A DNA stretch of 64,000 nt from Diphasiastrum complanatum (GCA_029204225.1 CM055113.1:25843462-25907461), one strand, 5' to 3'. Positions 33,673-46,906 are shown, counted from the stretch's first letter. The notes: generated by a model from the letters alone, not told the origin. Translations and numbers: made by a program.

Positions 33673-36367
33673 TCCACCCCACCTTTATAAAATCCTCGTC
33701 AGATGTCAGATTAAAATAAAGGTGCCTCCCAATTAAAATAACTGTACATTTAAGCTACTTGGCACAGTACTCAATTTATTGGCCACTTTTTTACCAACAT
33801 TGAAGCTGGCACACCACAAGTCGGACGCTCAACTCTTTGTACTAAAAAATTACTTAACTTTAAAATATCACTTTGTTTGGGAAAAGCGTAGGTTTTATAT
33901 CACTTTCGTAAAACCCAAGAACCTTATTAACTGGTGACAGAGGCCTTTCTGTGAAATGTTCGCCCTTGTCGCTTCTGACTTCTGACATTGGAACACCTTT
34001 GAGCTCCTGATTTGTCCTTGATGCACTTTCTGTAGAGCTCCCTGAGGTCCACATTTAATCAATTCCGCACAGGTATCAGGGCTCCATGAGCCAAAGGATT
34101 TATCGTTTAATTGCCCACTTTATGGTCCACTCTGTGCCTTGTTGCTTCTGCACCTTGATTTCTCTCCTTGTCCCAGCCTGTTCTTGATACTTTTCATTTT
34201 TGGTTCTTTGAGGTAGGCAAAGTTTGAGTACTCCACAATGCACCTCTCACTTAGCTTGAAGTAGCTGTCTTTGGATCAATCCAAATGTAACCATTGACCT
34301 CGTAGAGAGCCAAAGGGTCGCACCAGTTTGATTCGCATACAAACTATCTCTTCAAGTTTGTTTGAAGAACCATGTCCGTCGCGCAACACACGACTTTCAC
34401 AATTCCATCACTGGTCAGTTGCCTCACAGTCAAAACAAGAAGTGTACACCGAGCTTGGCTTCAAGTAGGTCTCTTTGGATCAGACACATGCACCCAAAGT
34501 TTGCACTAGTCCGATCTCAACACGAACTGTCCCTTAGCGTTCGTTCGAAGTACCAAGTCTCTAATGCAAGACTCAACTTTCACAGTTCCTTCATTGATCA
34601 GCTGCCTTACACGTAACACAAGCCAGGTACTCATATGTTTTCTCATCATTGTTGGTCCAGAGAAAGCCTATAACAAACTTTCCATTCCGCAACAAAAACT
34701 TGTCAACTTATTAGGTCCAAAGTTTGCCAGTCTCCTCGTATGGCTAGGTCACCTTGAATTTGCCTCCGTTTTCATCAACTTTCATTCAAAACTTGGCCCA
34801 AGAGAGAGGTGTGTGTGGTAGTTCCTCTCTTGCTTATAATATCAGCTGACCGGACTTAGAGTAGAGTTCTTCAGACAAAAATCCTTTCCAACACTTTGCT
34901 TCCCATCTGCTAGGATTATGGCTCGATCCAACTTGTTGCCAATCTCTGAAGAGGATCCTAGTCTTTTCCCTTTTGAGGAAAAACCCAACTGACATTGAAT
35001 ATCACCCATACTCGGTGAGTTTCAGTTCCAAAGGTGGCCGTCCCAAAATGAAGACCAACTGCTCCATAGAAGATCTCCCCTGAAATTGCCCTTTCCAACT
35101 TTTGACTTCCTGCTTGTCGTCGGTGGGCATTGTAGCAAATGAAACTAACCCAAGAAATAGACTAGCCATCCATCCTTTGCAAACATTGAGTCTTTTCGTT
35201 GCCGTTCACATGCGAGTACTTGAACTGCAAATCCGCCCCACAGATTCTGTAGTCCTCGTTGTTTGATGATATCAGCCTTCAAACGAAAGGTCCCTTCTCG
35301 AGCCATCAGCTCCTTGTATCACAAGCAATCATGCAAACCAGACAAAGCACGAGTACTAAGACTCACCACGAATACATACAAGCAAGACACCCAGGCAGGT
35401 TTACTAACAAGTAACAAAGACGAGGTCCCCCTTTGAGATGGTCCTACCAACGGACCTTTGCCTGACCGCGCCCATACAAATCGATCACAGAATCAGCCCA
35501 CATAGGACACCCCTCCAACTATCCGTGCTTTCACCATTAAGCAGCACATTGCCTTAGTCACGCCCCACCACTTTTTGGCCGATAGCCCTTATAGCTAAAC
35601 GATCGGTAGCTATCCTGCACCGGCAGCTAACCACCTGTGCTTTACACCTGAATTCGAGCAGCATCTCTGTATCAATGGTTAACCCGTACAGTTTGAATAT
35701 GTCGCCCCGCACCTCACAAGGCACCGATCGTGCTTACACCAACCTAATGGCAGCACACTGCCTCATCTGTCATACGTGCAGACAGCGCTAGGGCCGAATC
35801 GCAAGAATTGACCGTGCTTGCACCTCAAAGAGCCAAAAATGAAAAGTATCAAGATCAGGCTGGGACAAGGAGAGAAATCAAGGTGTAGAAGCAACAAGGC
35901 ACGGAGTGGACCATAAAGTGGGCAATCAAACGATAAATCCTTTGGCTCAGGGAGCCCTGATACCTGTGTGGAATCGATTGAATCTGGAGCTCAGGGAGCT
36001 CAACAGAAAGTGCATCAAGGACAAATCAGGAGATCAAAGGTGTTCCAATGTCAAAAGTCAGAAGCGACAGGGGCGAACATTTCACAGAAAGGCCTCTGTC
36101 ACCAAATAAGGTTCTTGGGTTTTACGAAAGCGATATAAAACCTACGCTTTTCCTTGACAAAGTGATATTTTAAAGTTAAGTAATTTTTCAGTACAAAGAG
36201 CTGAGCCTCCGACTTGTGGTGTGCCAGCTTCAATGTTAGTAAAAAAGTGGCCAATAAATTGAGTACTATGCCAAGTAGCTTAAATGTACAGTTATTTTAA
36301 TTGGGAGACACCTTTATTTTAATCTGACATCTGATGAGGACATCAGATTCTATAAAGGTGGGGTGGA

Positions 36368-37564
36368 TGTTGTAAAGCTACCTTTACAAGCTTTACTTCC
36401 AGTGCCACTGGCGCCAGCATTGTCCGTGGCGCCAGCAGCGCCCTTGCTGCTCCCGACGCTACTATGACTAGAATCCAGCCGGCGCCAAGTTCCTATGGGT
36501 GAAAATCTTTGATTGGTTCTAGCGAAGTCCAAAGAGCTTAGATCGATGTGCAATCACCTCACATGATCTAGGCATGATTAAAGGAAGCCTGGGGATCAGT
36601 AAAATATAGAGAGAGAAAATGACTTTCTAGAGAGAGAAAAATGTGCTTTACCAGCCTGGGTAGACTGCTTGGTATGAGGGGGGGTAATCCCACCAATACT
36701 ATAGGGGAGTGCGGGTTGCGACTCAGGGCGAGCTCCAACCAAGTCTCAGCCTCCCTTGCTGGAATGTTGTCCTGGCACTCGCCTTGGCATGCCAGCTCTC
36801 CGGAGACTAGGGTCGGTCACACACTTGAAATGTAACCTTCTCAGATTTATCAATAAAGTGGGATTTTTTTCAAACTAATTCTGATTACCTTCTGGGTTTC
36901 AATGTTCGGTAAAAGCGCCAGTTCTAAGGCCACTTAAAATTTTTTAAGCTGGCACATAGCTAAGGGTCGTATCCCGGGACGCCAGTGGTATGCCGTCGAG
37001 ACTATTCGATTCATGGCGCCAGCGGTATGCTGTCGGGACCATTTGGTCCAGGACCTGGTTGTCTCCATATCTGTCGCGGCTTGTGGTTCTGAGTGTTCCT
37101 TGCATGAACGTGAATGGGTTAAGCTCTTGGGGAACGGGCTCTAACCTGTCGGCTAAGTTGGATGGCTTGCTTGGGCGGAAGTTACCTATTTATGGCTGTC
37201 CAGTCTGGCGTGGCGCCAGGTTGGCTTCTAGCGCTTGTGACGAAGCTTTCAGTTGGTTAAGTCTGATGTAAGTCAGACCGCTTGCTTGGAATGGATGTTA
37301 CTCGTTTGTAACAAAGCTTCGAGTTCGTTAAGTTTGATGTATGTCGGGCGGCTTGCTTGGAGGGAAGTCACCCACATCGGGACCCCCGATCTGGCATGGC
37401 ACCAGGTTGGATCTCAATGTTGGTTTTCGGAACTTCAAGTTGGTTAAGTCTGATCGTTGTTGGCGAGTTGGCTGCTTGTATGTCAAGTGGGTTTGGATGG
37501 CAAGAGTTGAAGGCTGGGAAGCTAAGTTGTGGTTCCCGGCTCCCTTTGGGATGCCTGCGCTACA
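36368..37564 (+). repeat. Right LTR of palindromic element, copy B
   Basis: Counterpart of 16879-18075, beginning TGTTGTAAAGC directly after GGTGGGGTGGA and ending GCGCTACA. Confidence 0.8.
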
Positions 37565-37861
37565 ATACACATGTGCTTACATGCAATGTTGAAATGTATG
37601 CACATGATGAGGAACATCATAGTCAAATTCGAGTGAGAAGCGAAAGTTCTGCAATAGCTTTGCTCGATCATCACCCTTTGCGCAGCACGAATAGAGAGTT
37701 TCAAATTCTTTGCGTGAATTGGCAATGAGAGACCATTCTATAATCTAAAATTTGTATAACGTGACATGTACTCATGTATGCCAGTAGGAAGCAATTTAGC
37801 AAGGGTTAGCATTTCCCAGCCAATTTTAATGCAACTTAAGCATTCAATAATGTACTAGTTA
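37565..37861. repeat. Right outer arm of the palindrome
   Basis: Reverse complement of 32203-32499 and 12714-13010 with scattered differences. Only its first 25 bp exist in copy A. Confidence 0.85.
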
Positions 37862-39303
<1,442 letters not shown>

Positions 39304-39786
39304 TAGACGATCATAATGGTGTCTCATGTAAGAGATCAGGTAAGATGTGTTTTCTTTTGAGTCTATGCACTCGTCTTTTTTACTCATGCAATCTGAACAT
39401 GTAGTGTGGTTTAGAATTTTACCTTCTATACGTATGTAGATGCCCAAGGGTTCCAGCTTTAGTATTTGAATGTACAATGTGTTGTAGAAGATACCGCTTG
39501 CCCAAATAGAAAGAATTATCAAGAAGCTCTTAGGCAGAATCAGGGTATGTTGACCTTTTCATTCACTACCATTGTTGATTTTGTTCATACAGAAACGCCT
39601 ACTTCCCTCCATATACTTGTGCTTCTTTGATTGGAACAGTATAGTACTTATAGTATTCGAAGGCAATAGATCCCATCAAAATAATGCACATAAAAGCTTT
39701 TGAGAAGTGTTTGAAAACTTTTGAGGCTTCACAAACCCAATAAGAAGAACATTCACCAAGGCTGCAACCCAAAAAAGCAGTTTCCA

Positions 39787-40238
39787 ATGCATGAGGATGT
39801 TTGAAGAGCACTATTTAAATCGACTCTAGGTGGAGTGTGTCCTCCCCTAGATATATACCTTGTTGCAAGGGCCTGTCGATCATATGCATGTCTTGTCAGA
39901 CGAAGAAAATAGAAGCTAACCATTTATTTTGTGTTGAGATCTGTGTCTTGAAGTTTTAACTTCAAGAGTAGTTCGCTCTTCGGTTGATGGAACCATCATC
40001 TAGATGCCATTTGTAGACAATACCACTTCTACTGGAACAATGATCTTATAAGAGCTAAGTGAGTAGCTACTACCTGACTTACAATTCTGTCATTGAATAT
40101 GATTGCTAATCGGCCCTGGTTATTCTCGTCTTGTATTTAATTCCATATTCTAGCTATACCAAGATTATAATGTGTAAATTGAAACGAAATTTGGGTGTAC
40201 ATTTCTAAGTAACTTGAAATACTGGCCATGTGGCCAGT
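39787..40238 (+). repeat. ~450-bp dispersed repeat, first copy
   Basis: Matches 58796-59236 from ATGCATGAG...ATGTTTGAAGAGC through CTTCGGTTGATGGAACCATC to ATGTGGCCAGT, with substitutions and small indels (very roughly 85-90% by eye). Neither copy has an open frame. In both places a copia gag remnant on the same strand follows downstream (0.2 and 1.1 kb), so it may be old LTR or leader sequence. That link is only positional. Confidence 0.75.
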
Positions 40239-40399
40239 CATGACAGTTTTCATTTCCGTTGAACTTTGAACTACATGGTTATTGTTTCAATGGTTTCACA
40301 AGATCAAGAAAAGGCCTCGTTTGAAGTGGTTGTGTAATTCCAACAAGAAAGATATTATAACTGATTTGAACTTCACTCTGTATGATTTGTAGTTTTAGT

Positions 40400-41440
40400 C
40401 ATGGAGCCCAAAAGCATGGCTAAAGTTCAATAGAACTTCAATGGAATGATTGATTCTTAAAGAGATCAAATTCAAACTTTGTTTGTGGAGAATCAAGTGA
40501 TTCCTTGAGATAGTTAGTTGATGGACATTGTTGTAGGTGTGGAGGGAAGACCTTTGGCACCACAAGAACAATTGAGGTATGATAGGAGGGCAAAGAAAGC
40601 TCTTCATGAGATCAATTGAATGTGACTAATGAACTTCTCAAGGAAGTTGGTAAGTGCACTACATCTAGTGAGGCTTGGGAATCTCTAAAGAAGGTTTTTG
40701 AGTCCAAGTATACATCAAGAGTCCTAACTCTTAGGAGGCAAATCTTTGGAAGATTACAAAAGACGGATGAAAGTGCTCATACTTTTTTTTTTTAGGGTTA
40801 AAGCATTCAATGATGAGTTGGCGTGTATTGATGAAAGCATTAAGGAGATAGGACTTGTTCAAGTAGATTAAGTTCTTAATGGCTTGTTGGATGATCATGC
40901 TAATATTGTTCAAAGTTTTGCTATTCAAAAGACATTTATAGGTATGGAGTACTTGTAAGAAATCTCAAGTTGGAGAGGAGGAGGATATGTTCTCAAGTTG
41001 GAGAGGAGGAGGCTATGTTCTCAAAGGGCAAGTTCAAGGGCAAGAGTAAGGGCAAGTGGTGTAAAGGACAAGATCAAGGTGAGCCTTCTACTTTTGTTGG
41101 CAAGAAGAAAGATAGATCTAAGCTAAAATGTTTCTATTGTGGAATCAAAGGACATTTTGCTAGTGAGTGCTTCAAGAAGAAAAGAGATCAAGGTGAAACG
41201 CAAGGCAATTTCATTTTTTATGAGGATGGTGTTAATGAGCAAAATTGAAGGGATTCTTTTTTTATGTCTTCTTGTTTTTTAACCAATGAAGGAGATATGG
41301 ATCCATGGTGGATTGATAGTGGAGCAAAATTTCATATGGCATGTCACAAAGAGTACTTTCACTTCTTGGGTGCCTTATGAAGGAGAGAAGAAGGTCATCA
41401 ACATGGCCAATGGTGGTAAAGTTTTTATCAAGGTGCATTA
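40400..41440 (+). mobile_element. 5' fragment of a Ty1/copia element
   Basis: Plus-strand gag to protease only. The gag body reads through several frames (TNELLKEVGKCTTSSEAWES, 'KKVFESKYTSRVLTLRRQ', 'DDHANIVQSFAIQKT'). A zinc knuckle and a protease motif (DPWWIDSGAKFHMA near 41298-41340) follow. Homology stops near 41440 and a minus-strand copia begins at once. It is related to, but distinct from, the copia in the duplicated block. Confidence 0.85.
40970..41248 (+). pseudogene. Copia gag C-terminus with zinc knuckle
   Basis: A 92-codon frame with a lysine-rich region and a CX2CX4HX4C knuckle, CFYCGIKGHFASEC. A 27-bp direct repeat (around TCTCAAGTTGGAGAGGAGGA, at 40959 and 40991) lies at its beginning. 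The remainder of gag upstream is broken by frameshifts and a TAG near 40870. Confidence 0.8.
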
Positions 41441-41449
41441 CTTTTTTCT

Positions 41450-42190
41450 CATATACAAATAGGAATGCTTTCTACCTAGTTCAATAGGAGTATTCACTGG
41501 TTTGTAGTCCTGCAACCTAAACCTGTGCAGCAACTCTTTGACATACTTCACCTGTGTTAAACCCACTCCGTGTCCTTTTTGTCACACCTCTACTCCAAGG
41601 CAATAATGCATCAGGCTGAGATCTGTCATCTCGAATTGTTCCATGAGGTCTTTCTTGATCATGTCTATCATCTCTTGATTATTTTCCGTAATAATCAAGT
41701 CATCAACATAAAGAGCAATCAAAGCAACCATACCATCAAAGCATAAAACATATAGATTTGGATCAGAATGTGTTCTCACCATCCCCTTTGAACAAAAATA
41801 GGCATCAATCCTGCTATACCACACACTTGGTGCTTGTTTGAGACCATAAAGTGCTTTCTTCAAGCGACATACTTTATTTTCCTGTCGCTTCGCTACAAAG
41901 CCTTTAGGTTGATCCATGAACACTTCTTCTTCTAACTCACCATTTAGAAAAGCAGATTTCACATCCATCTAATGCAAAGGCCAACCAAAATGTGAAGCTA
42001 AAGCAACAAGTAGACGTAGAGTATTCCACTTACAAACCGGTGCAAAGGTCTCCTTATATTCGATGCCTTTACTTTGCGCATACCCTTTGATCACCAATAT
42101 TGCCTTGTGCTTTGCTATACTTCCATCTGCATGATACTTAGTTCTGTATACCCATTTGCAACTTATGGGTTTCTTGCCAACTGGTGGTTC
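41450..42190 (-). pseudogene. Copia RT remnant
   Basis: Blocks read SCKWVYRTKYHADGSIAKHK-like, 'KGYAQSKGIEYKETFAPV', MDVKSAFLNGELEEEVFM, VCRLKKALYGLKQAPSVWY and LIALYVDDLIITENN with the catalytic YVDD. It then continues 'HGVGLTQVKYVKELLHRFRL'. TAG stops near 42194 and 41970 (WP..H*MDV) and a frame change near 41580 break it. RNase H is absent. Confidence 0.88.
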
Positions 42191-42193
42191 TAC

Positions 42194-43114
42194 TCAGTCC
42201 CATGTGCTATGCTTAGCAATTGACTCCATCATCTCTCCCATGGCCTTGACCCAAATGTCATCATCCTTCGCTTCACCATAAGTCAAAGGTTCTTTGCTTT
42301 GAATAATGCTAGATAAGAGAGCATAATTTGCTTCATACCTTTCAGGTTGTGTCTTCTCTCTTGTTGATCTTCGTAGCTCTCCCTGGCTAGATGATCCTGG
42401 AAAGTCATCCATGTCGCAGCTCTCCAACAATCTCTCAAACCACTTAGGGAGCTTCCTGTCAGGTGATCGGCTTCCTGGTGAAAATGTATTCAACATTACA
42501 TCCTTCTCCTTGCGTTTATCACCTGCAACTTCAATCCTTCTTGCACCAAAAGGTTTGTCCCTACCTCTCCAACCTGTCTCTTGAGGTTCAGTAACGACTC
42601 CAACATAAAGTAAATTTTTCTTCAAACCTGGTACATAAAGTACCTCCCTGATCATCCTACTTTTGCCATCAGGTAGTTGGATTGAAACGGTGCCTATCCC
42701 CTTGATCTTGCACACCTCACCATTTGCTTCTGAAACAGATGTTCCATTATCCAACACTTTCAAGCTACTGAACCAATTCTTGTTACCTATCATGTGTCTT
42801 GTGGCTCCCGAGTCAATATACCATGCTTGATCATCTTGATTAGATGACAATGCAGATATGAATATGCTAGAGTCTTCAATCTCACCCTCATCGACAAGGT
42901 TACCTACTTGTTTTGGTTTTCCTTTGCCTTGTTCCACTAGGAATTTGCGACATTCACTCTTCCAATGGTCCTTTTTATCACAATGGAAGCACTTGCCTTT
43001 CTTTTTTGGTCTTACTGGAAGATCCCTCGTCCTCCTAAGACTTGGCAAATTGTTGTTTAGACTTCTTCTTGCCCTTGCCTTGTTTCTGGCATGTCGCAAG
43101 TGCTTGATCGTCAA
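42194..43114 (-). pseudogene. Copia zinc knuckle-protease-linker fusion (306 codons)
   Basis: Residues 42-55 are the knuckle CFHCDKKDHWKSEC. Around residues 97-107 is the protease motif WYIDSGATRHM with its catalytic Asp. After 'REVLYVPGLKKNLLYVG' (~residue 172) the pre-integrase and integrase are missing. The frame continues with the acidic linker, RRSTREKTQPERY, and the beginning of RT. The frame is intact over the deletion. It could be a defective transcript-derived copy. Confidence 0.85.
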
Positions 43115-43142
43115 TATTTTGACATCTAGCTTTCACCATTTC

Positions 43143-43769
43143 TCACCGTTGTTCTTCCTGCATCAAGATTCCTATGAGCTCGTCAAAGGTTGGCAATCTT
43201 TCTCTTGATGCTATTCTGCTCACAAACATCTGATAGGATTCTACAATGCCGCACAATGCATTGTGCACCAGCTCCACATCACGTATGTGCTCACCAATAG
43301 AATGCAGTTCATCTCTCATTGTCTTGATTCTGGTCATGTACGTCTGAATGTGCTCTCCTTGTTCCATGCGGGCACTATTCAACTCTGACTTCAGAAACAT
43401 GATTCTTGACGGATTTGACGTCTCGAATTGCTCCTTTAGCACATCCCATGCCTGTCTGGGTGTAACAACATCACAAATGTGGATAATGATGTGATCCTTC
43501 ACTGACAAGTTAATGAAGGTCAAAGCTTTCCTCATCTTTTTATCGAACACTTTGATATCCGGTTCATTTGGCGGCCTTCTCTCATTACTTGTGATGACTT
43601 CCCACACGTCTTTCTCCATCCGTACGTTTTTCATTTTGAATTTCCACACTGCATAGTTAGAAATCCCGTCCAATTTGCTACTTTCACTCAAAATGGACTC
43701 TCCCATATTTGTCATCGCAAAGCTGCTTGAAGCTTCTGTCGTAGGCCAAAAACAGTATGTTGAGGCCAA
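43143..43769 (-). pseudogene. Copia gag (UBN2) remnant, 208 codons
   Basis: Starts MASTYCFW...; the gag core includes KLDGISNYAVWKFKMKN, 'TPRQAWDVLKEQFETS', and LPTFDELIGILMQEEQR at the end. A frame change separates it from the knuckle ORF. Capsid-forming role in the family. The first ~15 residues may be non-element sequence; the second Met (MTNMGES) is a good alternative start. Confidence 0.85.
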
Positions 43770-44240
43770 CAGTGATGTTAGAAGTTGAAAATAATGACCT
43801 GCATTTTTTCCCTTTCCAGGCCACTCGCCGCTTTTCCACCAATTTGAAAGCCAAATCGGCGTCGCCTTCCGAAATGCACTCAGTTGTCGACTCCCAACAA
43901 CTTGCCCAATGAAATGGTGAAATCACTTAGGGCGCACTCCGAACACTTTCTTTGCCGCAATCACTCTGTTTTGCTGTACCGTACTTGCAGGTACAGTCTG
44001 GATGCCCTTTGTTTGGGGGTTATAGACTTTTGTTTGGGTCAAAACGGGCAAAGGACCCAAAAATAGGGACTTTTCTAGTTTTTGAACTGTTTCTTTACCT
44101 TGAAGAAACTTCACTCTTCACTTGTGAAGGGACCCAACTCCAATTTCAATATGAAAATTTTTAATGAAGTTGAAGGCCAAAATGCACTTCACTTCTTCAG
44201 GGCCCTCTTCAACAACCCTTCAGACTCTAGCACAAACTAG
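43770..44240. other. No recognised gene
   Basis: Sequence upstream of the minus-strand copia gag. No PBS complementary to a tRNA and no LTR end was seen. Small open frames have no recognisable content. Confidence 0.4.
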
Positions 44241-44593
44241 TAAGCATGAAACATAAATCAAGACTCTGCTAATTAGGGTAGCATGAATTGGTAATCATGA
44301 AACATAAACAAATGGCATCACAAACGCACACGCACACTCTAAACCCTAAAACCATAACACACATGAGGATAAAAAAAAAAAAAAACATAGTAGAGTGCTA
44401 ATCAAAACTCCCGAACCGTACGGTTATATCGTATTCCAGAATGTCACCACATGCTCCCTCCCTACGGCATTTGGGCTTTCTCATGGAACTTATCGTCCAA
44501 CAAGAAACATCTCAGCCACGTCTTTATCGGAAGAAAACAAGGGCTACACACCTTCCTAGAATTGGGAGTGTTCGTTACATTTAACTCTTTCAT

Positions 44594-44595
<2 letters not shown>

Positions 44596-44673
<78 letters not shown>
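44596..44673 (+). repeat. (CT)n microsatellite
   Basis: About 39 units, at the fixed (CT)n position of the satellite unit, followed by CCAAATCTCTCGCTC. Confidence 0.95.
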
Positions 44674-44675
<2 letters not shown>

Positions 44676-45341
44676 AATCTCTCGCTCTCTATTTCTAAGC
44701 ATGAAAACATAACCAATACACAACACATAAACTATGATCTTGTAAATTAAAATAACAGGACTAGGTTAAGATCCTACAAATTAGAGTAGCACAAACTAGT
44801 AAGCATGAAACATAAATCAAGATTCTGCGAATTAGGGTAGCATGAACTGATAATCATGAAACATAAAAGAATGGCATCACACACTCACACGCACACTCTT
44901 AACCCTAAAATCATAACACACATGAGGATAAATAAAAGAAAAAACATAGTAGAGTGCTACTCAAAACTCCCGAACCGTACGGTTAGAAACATATATCAAA
45001 ATTATCGGAATCAGGGTAGCATGAACTGGTAATCATGAAACATAAACAAATGGCATCACACACGCACACGCACACGCACACACACACTCTAAACCCTAAA
45101 ATCATAACACACACGAGGATTAAAAAAACAACATAGTAGATTCCTAACCAAAACTCCCCAACCGTACGGTTATATCCTATTCCAGAATGTCACCAAATGC
45201 TCCCTCCCTATGGCGTTTGGGCTTTCTTATGGAAGTTATCGTCCAACAAAAAACATTTGAACCACGTCTATATCAGAAGAAAACAAGGGCTACACACCTT
45301 CCTAGAATTGGGAGTGTTGGTTATCTTTAACTCCTTCATGA

Positions 45342-45360
45342 TCTCTCTCTCTCTCTCTCC
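45342..45360 (+). repeat. Short (CT)n microsatellite
   Basis: The same position in the next satellite unit, but only ~9 units long. Confidence 0.9.
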
Positions 45361-45775
45361 AAATCTCTCGCTCTCTATTTCTAAGCATGAAAACATAACC
45401 AATACACAACACATAAACTATGATCTTGTAAATTAAAATTACAGGACTAGGTTAAGATCCTACAAATTAGAATAGCACAAACTAGTAAGCATGAAACATA
45501 AATCAAGATTCTGCGAATTAGGGTAGCATGAACTGGTAATCATGAAACATAAACGAATGGCATCACACACGCACACGCACACTCTAAACCCTAAAACCGT
45601 ACGGTTATATCCTATTCTAGAATGTCACTACATGCTCCCTCCCTACGACGTTTGGGGTTTCTCGTTGAACTTATCGTCAAACAAGAAACATTTGATGCAC
45701 ACCTTTATCAGAAGAAAACAAGGGCTACACACCTTCCTAGAATTGGGAGTGTTGGTTACCTTTAACTCTTTCATG

Positions 45776-45807
45776 ATCTCTCTGTCTCTGTCTCTCTCTC
45801 TCTCTCT

Positions 45808-45902
<95 letters not shown>
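45776..45902 (+). repeat. (CT)n microsatellite, interrupted
   Basis: Two blocks separated by CCAAAT. The internal CCAAAT duplicates the unit's normal right border, which suggests expansion by unequal exchange between units. Confidence 0.93.
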
Positions 45903-45904
<2 letters not shown>

Positions 45905-46290
45905 AATCTCTCGCTCTCTATTTCTAAGCATGAAATCATAACCATTACACAACACATAAACTATGATGTTGTAAATTAATATAACAGGACTAGGTTGAGA
46001 TCCTACAAATCAAAGTAGCACATACTAGTAAGCATGAAACATAAATCAAGGTTCTGCAAATTAGAGTAGCATGAACTGGTAATCATGATACTTAAATGAA
46101 TGGCATCACACGTGCACATGCACACTCTAAACTCTAAAACCATAACACACACGAGAATTAAAAAAAAAACATAGTAGAGTGCGAATCAAAACTCCCGAAC
46201 CATACGGTTATATCCTATTCTAGAATGTCACCACATGCTCCCTCCCTATGGTGTTTGGGCTTCCCGAACCGTACGGTTATATCCTATTCC

Positions 46291-46906
46291 AAAATGTCAC
46301 CTACGCACCAAGGGAGAAACTCTTCCTCACATGGTTCTGGGGGAGGTTATAATGAGATCCATGATAATTTGACCGTATTCACCCTGATTTTGATCTCATC
46401 ATCAAGGTGACATGTTTTTGATTTGAGGTTCTCAATTCGGACTCTCGATTGGTGTCTCAAAGTAGGGAGATAGATCCTCATTAGGGAAAATATGGGATCA
46501 AAATGGGCTCTTTAAAAAATTTCACTTTAGAGAGAGATTACGTAGAGAGAGAATGCAAACTGGTAACTTTCGGTCGTCCTTTTTTGAGTTTTTGGCCTTG
46601 TCCGATGTTTAACTTGTATGGTTAACTTCAGACATTAGTTAGTTAATCTGGAGATGTAATAACTTCTCTGCATGCTCGTTTCAAAATTCGAGACTAGAGC
46701 TTTAAGGTTGTAAATCTTGATGTGTTGATTGCAAAAATTGAAGCGGGAGTGCAACGAGCATTTTTGAAATCTTTGTATGCTTACAATGAAATATGAGGCG
46801 GGACGATTTTTCAGCGCAACATAGACATTGCAAAAGTAAGGTATGCTAGATCTATTCAGTTTGACTTATTGTAGTGTGAAGCATTTATGGATTTTAGCTT
46901 TCAACA
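46291..46906. other. No recognised gene
   Basis: It may contain 5' exons of the following unknown coding region: a run of plausible sequence near 46690-46840 is followed by GTATGCTAG and an acceptor-like TTTTAG at ~46896. No frame is convincing. Confidence 0.35.

Larger units (their letters stand above)
19931..37589 (+). repeat. Copy B of the ~17.6-kb direct segmental duplication
   Basis: Collinear with 533-18100. Sequence unique to B includes a ~91-bp length gain near 24965-25070 in the A-rich tract, and a 2-base change near 28945 that puts a stop in the SET gene. B continues beyond the shared end into the complete right arm of the palindrome (to 37861), whereas A does not. Conversely, A continues leftward into 1-532, whereas B does not. 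Confidence 0.95.
32203..37861. mobile_element. Palindromic gypsy-type LTR element, copy B (complete arms)
   Basis: Same structure as 12714-18100, but the right outer arm is complete: outer arm, LTR (minus), interior and leader, inverted interior, LTR (plus), outer arm. The arm ends are TAACTAGTAC at the left and its complement GTACTAGTTA at the right; sequence beyond differs. I saw no target-site duplication around the whole. It is non-coding. Confidence 0.85.
41450..43769 (-). mobile_element. Ty1/copia element lacking integrase
   Basis: Minus-strand gag, zinc knuckle, protease, then directly the linker and RT. The integrase is missing by a deletion that keeps the frame (42194-43114 runs from knuckle to RT N-terminus). 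No LTR, PBS or PPT is visible, and the RT end touches the truncated plus-strand copia at ~41445. Confidence 0.87.
44241..46290 (+). repeat. Irregular satellite array with palindrome and (CT)n
   Basis: Three to four partial units of up to ~746 bp. A unit holds, in order: GTAGCATGAACTGGTAATCA, a CACACG-rich stretch, CTCTAAACCCTAAAA, CATAGTAGAGTGC, the perfect palindrome AACCGTACGGTT, CTCCCTCCCTA, ACAAGGGCTACACACCTTCC, a (CT)n block, and GGACTAGGTTAAGATCCTAC. Units are variously shortened: 44973 and 45595 lack parts, and 46198-46278 has two palindromes 69 bp apart. The same unit lies inverted at 63782-64000. Confidence 0.85.

Noticed and set aside
533-37589. A and B as giant LTRs of one element
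   Set aside because: They contain several independent transposons in both orientations and lack TG..CA ends, PBS or PPT at the borders.
45090-45100. Interstitial telomere (CCCTAAA)
   Set aside because: Only one or two heptamers per satellite unit and near 58465; no array.
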